Assembly (NCBI RefSeq): GCF_020531945.1
Contig: NZ_JAJATZ010000005.1
Coordinates: forward strand, 1 to 64,000
Direction of reading: 5' to 3'
Length of the DNA: 64,000 nt
Origin: Loktanella gaetbuli
GTDB lineage: Bacteria > Pseudomonadota > Alphaproteobacteria > Rhodobacterales > Rhodobacteraceae
Part shown: positions 62,009 to 64,000 of the stretch, one piece after another
How positions within the stretch are numbered: the stretch's first letter is position 1
How the letters are laid out: each line of letters starts with the position of its first letter
The notes under the pieces: model-generated
What the model saw: only the letters and a program-made list of their open reading frames with translations
Told to the model about the DNA's origin: nothing
Database searches by the model: none
Position numbers and translations under genes: made by a program

Positions 62009-62604
62009 ATCTTGGCCTCGGCCGCTGCGGCATAGCCCGCATCATAGGCGGCACCGTCGAAATCCGGCTCGACTTCTTGCAGCAGGTCCCCCGCCTTGGG
62101 CAGGGCTGCGCTGTGATCCTCACCCGACCACAATGCGGACCGCATGATCGCCTTGGCGCATTGGAAATATACCTCGGTCACGCTGATGACGACGACGCTG
62201 CGGGGGTGTTTGCCGCGCTGTTCGAATTGCTGCGTCACATCCGCATCGACCGTCACGATGGCATGGCCGTTCACGCGCACGACATTGTTGCTGCCGGGCA
62301 CCATGAACATCAGGCTGACGCGGGGGTCACGCACAATGTTGCGCAGCGTGTCGATGCGGTTGTTACCCATCCAGTCAGGCATCAACAGCCTGCGATCATC
62401 CGCGATGCGCACCACTGGCCCGACATCGCCGCGAGGCGATCCGTCCGTGCCTTCTGGCCCGACGGTGGACACCACGACGAAGCGGGCCGCGTTGATCCAC
62501 GTCCGGTAGGCCGGGGTCAGACGGTCGCGCACCTTGGTCAGGGACCGAGGCACGGCAGGGCCATAGATCGCGGCCAGTTCGTCGACGGATGATACGGGGG
62601 TCAT
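62002..62604 (-). CDS. Pyridoxamine 5'-phosphate oxidase-like FMN protein
   Basis: 200-aa split-barrel flavoprotein of the PNPOx-like group (MSMEG_1061-type). WINAARFVVVSTVGPEGTDG, SPRGDVGPVVRIADD, NNRIDTLRNIVRDPRVSLMF and VRVNGHAIVTVD are family blocks. These proteins bind FMN or F420; substrate unknown. The Met at 62604 overlaps the plsC stop (ATGA); the frame upstream is a shadow of plsC. Confidence 0.87.
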   Translation of the reverse strand: MTPVSSVDELAAIYGPAVPRSLTKVRDRLTPAYRTWINAARFVVVSTVGPEGTDGSPRGDVGPVVRIADDRRLLMPDWMGNNRIDTLRNIVRDPRVSLMFMVPGSNNVVRVNGHAIVTVDADVTQQFEQRGKHPRSVVVISVTEVYFQCAKAIMRSALWSGEDHSAALPKAGDLLQEVEPDFDGAAYDAGYAAAAEAKMW

Positions 62605-63374
62605 ACGGGGGCTCCGGGTTCGACAGGCGGGATTGTCTTGCGCTGCGGCACGTCCAGTCCTGCCTCGCGCGCCAGCGCATTGGACCGCTCCTCTATCGCG
62701 TTTTCCAGCACGACCATGAATTCCCGCAGGGGCAGGCCCGCCGGAATCGGATTGAGGAACTCGAACACCGCCACACCCGGCTTGCGATAAATCCCGCGTT
62801 TCGGCCAGAACACGCCAACATTGGTCGCCACCGGCACGCAAGGCTGCTGCAACTGCCCATACAGGGCAGCCGTGCCTTTTTTGTAGGGGGCCACAACGCC
62901 CGCCGCGACCCGGGTGCCCTGCGGATAGATGCACAGTTGTCCCGGTTTCTGGTCGCCGGCCTTGACCCGCGCCAGCATGTCCTTGATCGCCTGACCCTTT
63001 TTGCCCCGATCAACGGGGATGCAGCCCGCACGATAGGCATACAGGCCCAGGATCGGTGCCCAAAGCAGCAATCGCTTCATGATGAAACGCGGGCGCGGCA
63101 TGGTCTGGTAGATCGCCATCACGTCCATGAAACTTTGGTGTTTGGCCGCGACCATGCAACCATAGGTCGGCGCCGTGCCCCGAAATTCGAACCGCAGGCC
63201 AATCATCCAACCGGCCAGCCACATCACTGTCCGGGAGTAGGACATGCAGGCGGTGCGCCCGCCCATTGGCGACACCAGCACATAGGGCAGAAAGACGATA
63301 CCGTAGATTGCCATCAGAATGTACATCGTGACGGTGAACAGCAGCGACCGCAGCCATTGGATTGCGTAACTCAT
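62601..63374 (-). CDS. plsC: 1-acyl-sn-glycerol-3-phosphate acyltransferase
   Basis: 257-aa membrane acyltransferase: the HX4D motif as His79-QSFM-Asp84 in AAKHQSFMDVMA, the substrate motif LCIYPQGTRVAAG and an N-terminal transmembrane helix. It makes phosphatidic acid. Start overlaps the ftsX stop by four bases (ATGA), and its stop overlaps the PPOX start, so these genes are cotranslated. Confidence 0.93.
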   Translation of the reverse strand: MSYAIQWLRSLLFTVTMYILMAIYGIVFLPYVLVSPMGGRTACMSYSRTVMWLAGWMIGLRFEFRGTAPTYGCMVAAKHQSFMDVMAIYQTMPRPRFIMKRLLLWAPILGLYAYRAGCIPVDRGKKGQAIKDMLARVKAGDQKPGQLCIYPQGTRVAAGVVAPYKKGTAALYGQLQQPCVPVATNVGVFWPKRGIYRKPGVAVFEFLNPIPAGLPLREFMVVLENAIEERSNALAREAGLDVPQRKTIPPVEPGAPV

Positions 63375-64000
63375 GCTTGGGTCCTCAGGGTGCGCAACGC
63401 CGCGGCACGGGTTGCCAGAAACGCGACGACCGCCGCAAGGGGCGGGATGAAGAGGGGCAGGAACCAGCCAGCGCCGGAAAATCCGAGACCTGTCAGAAAT
63501 CCACCGTCGTCACCGTTTGGCAGGGCGGCAACCGCCAGCAGTCCCAGGATCGTGCCGACCAGCGCACCCAACCCGGCCCGCAGCGTAAAACGGCGGACGA
63601 ACGCGCGCGCGATATAGGCGTCGCGCGCACCCACCAGCCGCATCACGCGAATGACCTGCGCATTGGCCGACAGCGCCGATTGCGCCGCCAGCGTGATCAT
63701 CGCAGCCACCGCACCGCCGATCAGCAACAAGGCGATCCATCCCAGTGTGCGCAGCCTGTTGGCCGCATCGACAAGCGGCGCGCGCCAGCGCGTATGATCG
63801 TCCAGCACGGCGGCCGGGACCTCGGCCTGTAGCCGCGCGCGCAGTCCGGTCGCGTCATAGCCATCGGCATCCGCCGTCACTTCAATCAGCCGGGGGATGG
63901 GCAGCGTTTCCAGCGGCAGATCGGGGCCGAACCAGGGTTCCAGCAAAACGGCCTGTTCCTCGGGGGTCAGTGCACGGGCCGATGCCACGCCGGGGGTTGT
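63371..64000 (-). CDS. ftsX: Cell division protein FtsX (partial, 3' part)
   Basis: About 209 C-terminal residues are in the window; the gene continues beyond base 64000. Visible are the extracellular domain remnant (IEVTADADGYDATGLRARLQ) and three transmembrane helices with WIALLLIGGAVAAMITLAAQ and the VMRLVGARDAYIARAFVRRF coupling segment typical of FtsX. FtsX with FtsE regulates peptidoglycan hydrolases at the septum. First gene of the reverse-strand operon. Confidence 0.85.
   Translation of the reverse strand, partial: TTPGVASARALTPEEQAVLLEPWFGPDLPLETLPIPRLIEVTADADGYDATGLRARLQAEVPAAVLDDHTRWRAPLVDAANRLRTLGWIALLLIGGAVAAMITLAAQSALSANAQVIRVMRLVGARDAYIARAFVRRFTLRAGLGALVGTILGLLAVAALPNGDDGGFLTGLGFSGAGWFLPLFIPPLAAVVAFLATRAAALRTLRTQA

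Noticed and set aside
1..64000. CRISPR array, toxin-antitoxin pair, prophage or defence island
   Set aside because: No regularly spaced repeats, cas genes, phage structural genes or recognisable toxin-antitoxin pair were seen inside the window; any island lies to the left of base 1.

Overview
The window is a GC-rich, gene-dense chromosomal segment from an alphaproteobacterium, most likely Rhodobacterales (Roseobacter group/Rhodobacteraceae). The indications are the gene families present: a separate Lrp-type PutR divergent from a long bifunctional PutA, the aerobic cobalamin route (CobN, CobO, CobQ, CobW, BluB), an L-malyl-CoA/beta-methylmalyl-CoA lyase, a Rhodobacterales-type small conserved protein beside EF-P, and an HWE-family histidine kinase. 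No single base of this argument was checked by database search; all family assignments come from reading the proteins.

Layout. 1-930: left junction of a probable genomic island, with a truncated DUF6538-type tyrosine recombinase just downstream of tRNA-Leu(TAA). 971-6407: TPR protein, putR/putA and a rhomboid protease. 6408-7140: a low-GC patch with a hypothetical gene split by an amber codon and flanked by short related repeats. 7159-13683: suhB, metR/metF with a perfect MetR box, a PaaI thioesterase, a DUF2235 hydrolase and an orphan form-II CoxL-like molybdoenzyme. 13817-22354: valS, a HisC-like aminotransferase, small proteins, a serine/alanine-glyoxylate aminotransferase, an MsbA-like ABC exporter and ygfZ. 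22445-28606: efp, a DUF6280-like protein, a DUF457-like membrane protein, cobQ, a PopZ-like protein, tolC and a Pcm-like methyltransferase. 28763-32409: tRNA-Cys and smc. 32612-41874: a cobalamin-riboswitch-led vitamin B12 region (cbiM, cobW, GNAT, cobN, lrgAB, cobO, bluB). 41953-49223: a TPP enzyme, FMN reductase, HTD2-like hydratase, VOC protein, a divergent mnmC-like/mnmD pair, a DMT exporter and an HWE kinase. 49224-56709: lytic transglycosylase, dapA, a YcaQ-like protein, smpB and the carboxynorspermidine pathway. 56828-61313: sseA, an aromatic aminotransferase with chorismate mutase, malyl-CoA lyase and accA. 61310-64000: a reverse-strand operon ftsX-plsC-PPOX-GNAT-like, with ftsX running off the window.

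The most unusual signal is a short palindromic repeat with conserved flanks (GGGAYGGYGGGCGGGGCGS on the left, AACAGCGNCG on the right) enclosing a hairpin whose stem sequence differs in every copy but always pairs. Three copies sit directly at the 3' ends of forward-strand genes (after tRNA-Cys, dapA and chorismate mutase). A fourth lies in frame inside cobN and contributes about 15 residues to the protein. This looks like a dispersed palindromic element that can act as a terminator and can also be tolerated inside a reading frame.

Most other genes are ordinary housekeeping or metabolic genes. The B12 region, the MetR box, the PutR-type inverted repeat and the hairpin over the malyl-CoA lyase start are the clearest regulatory features.
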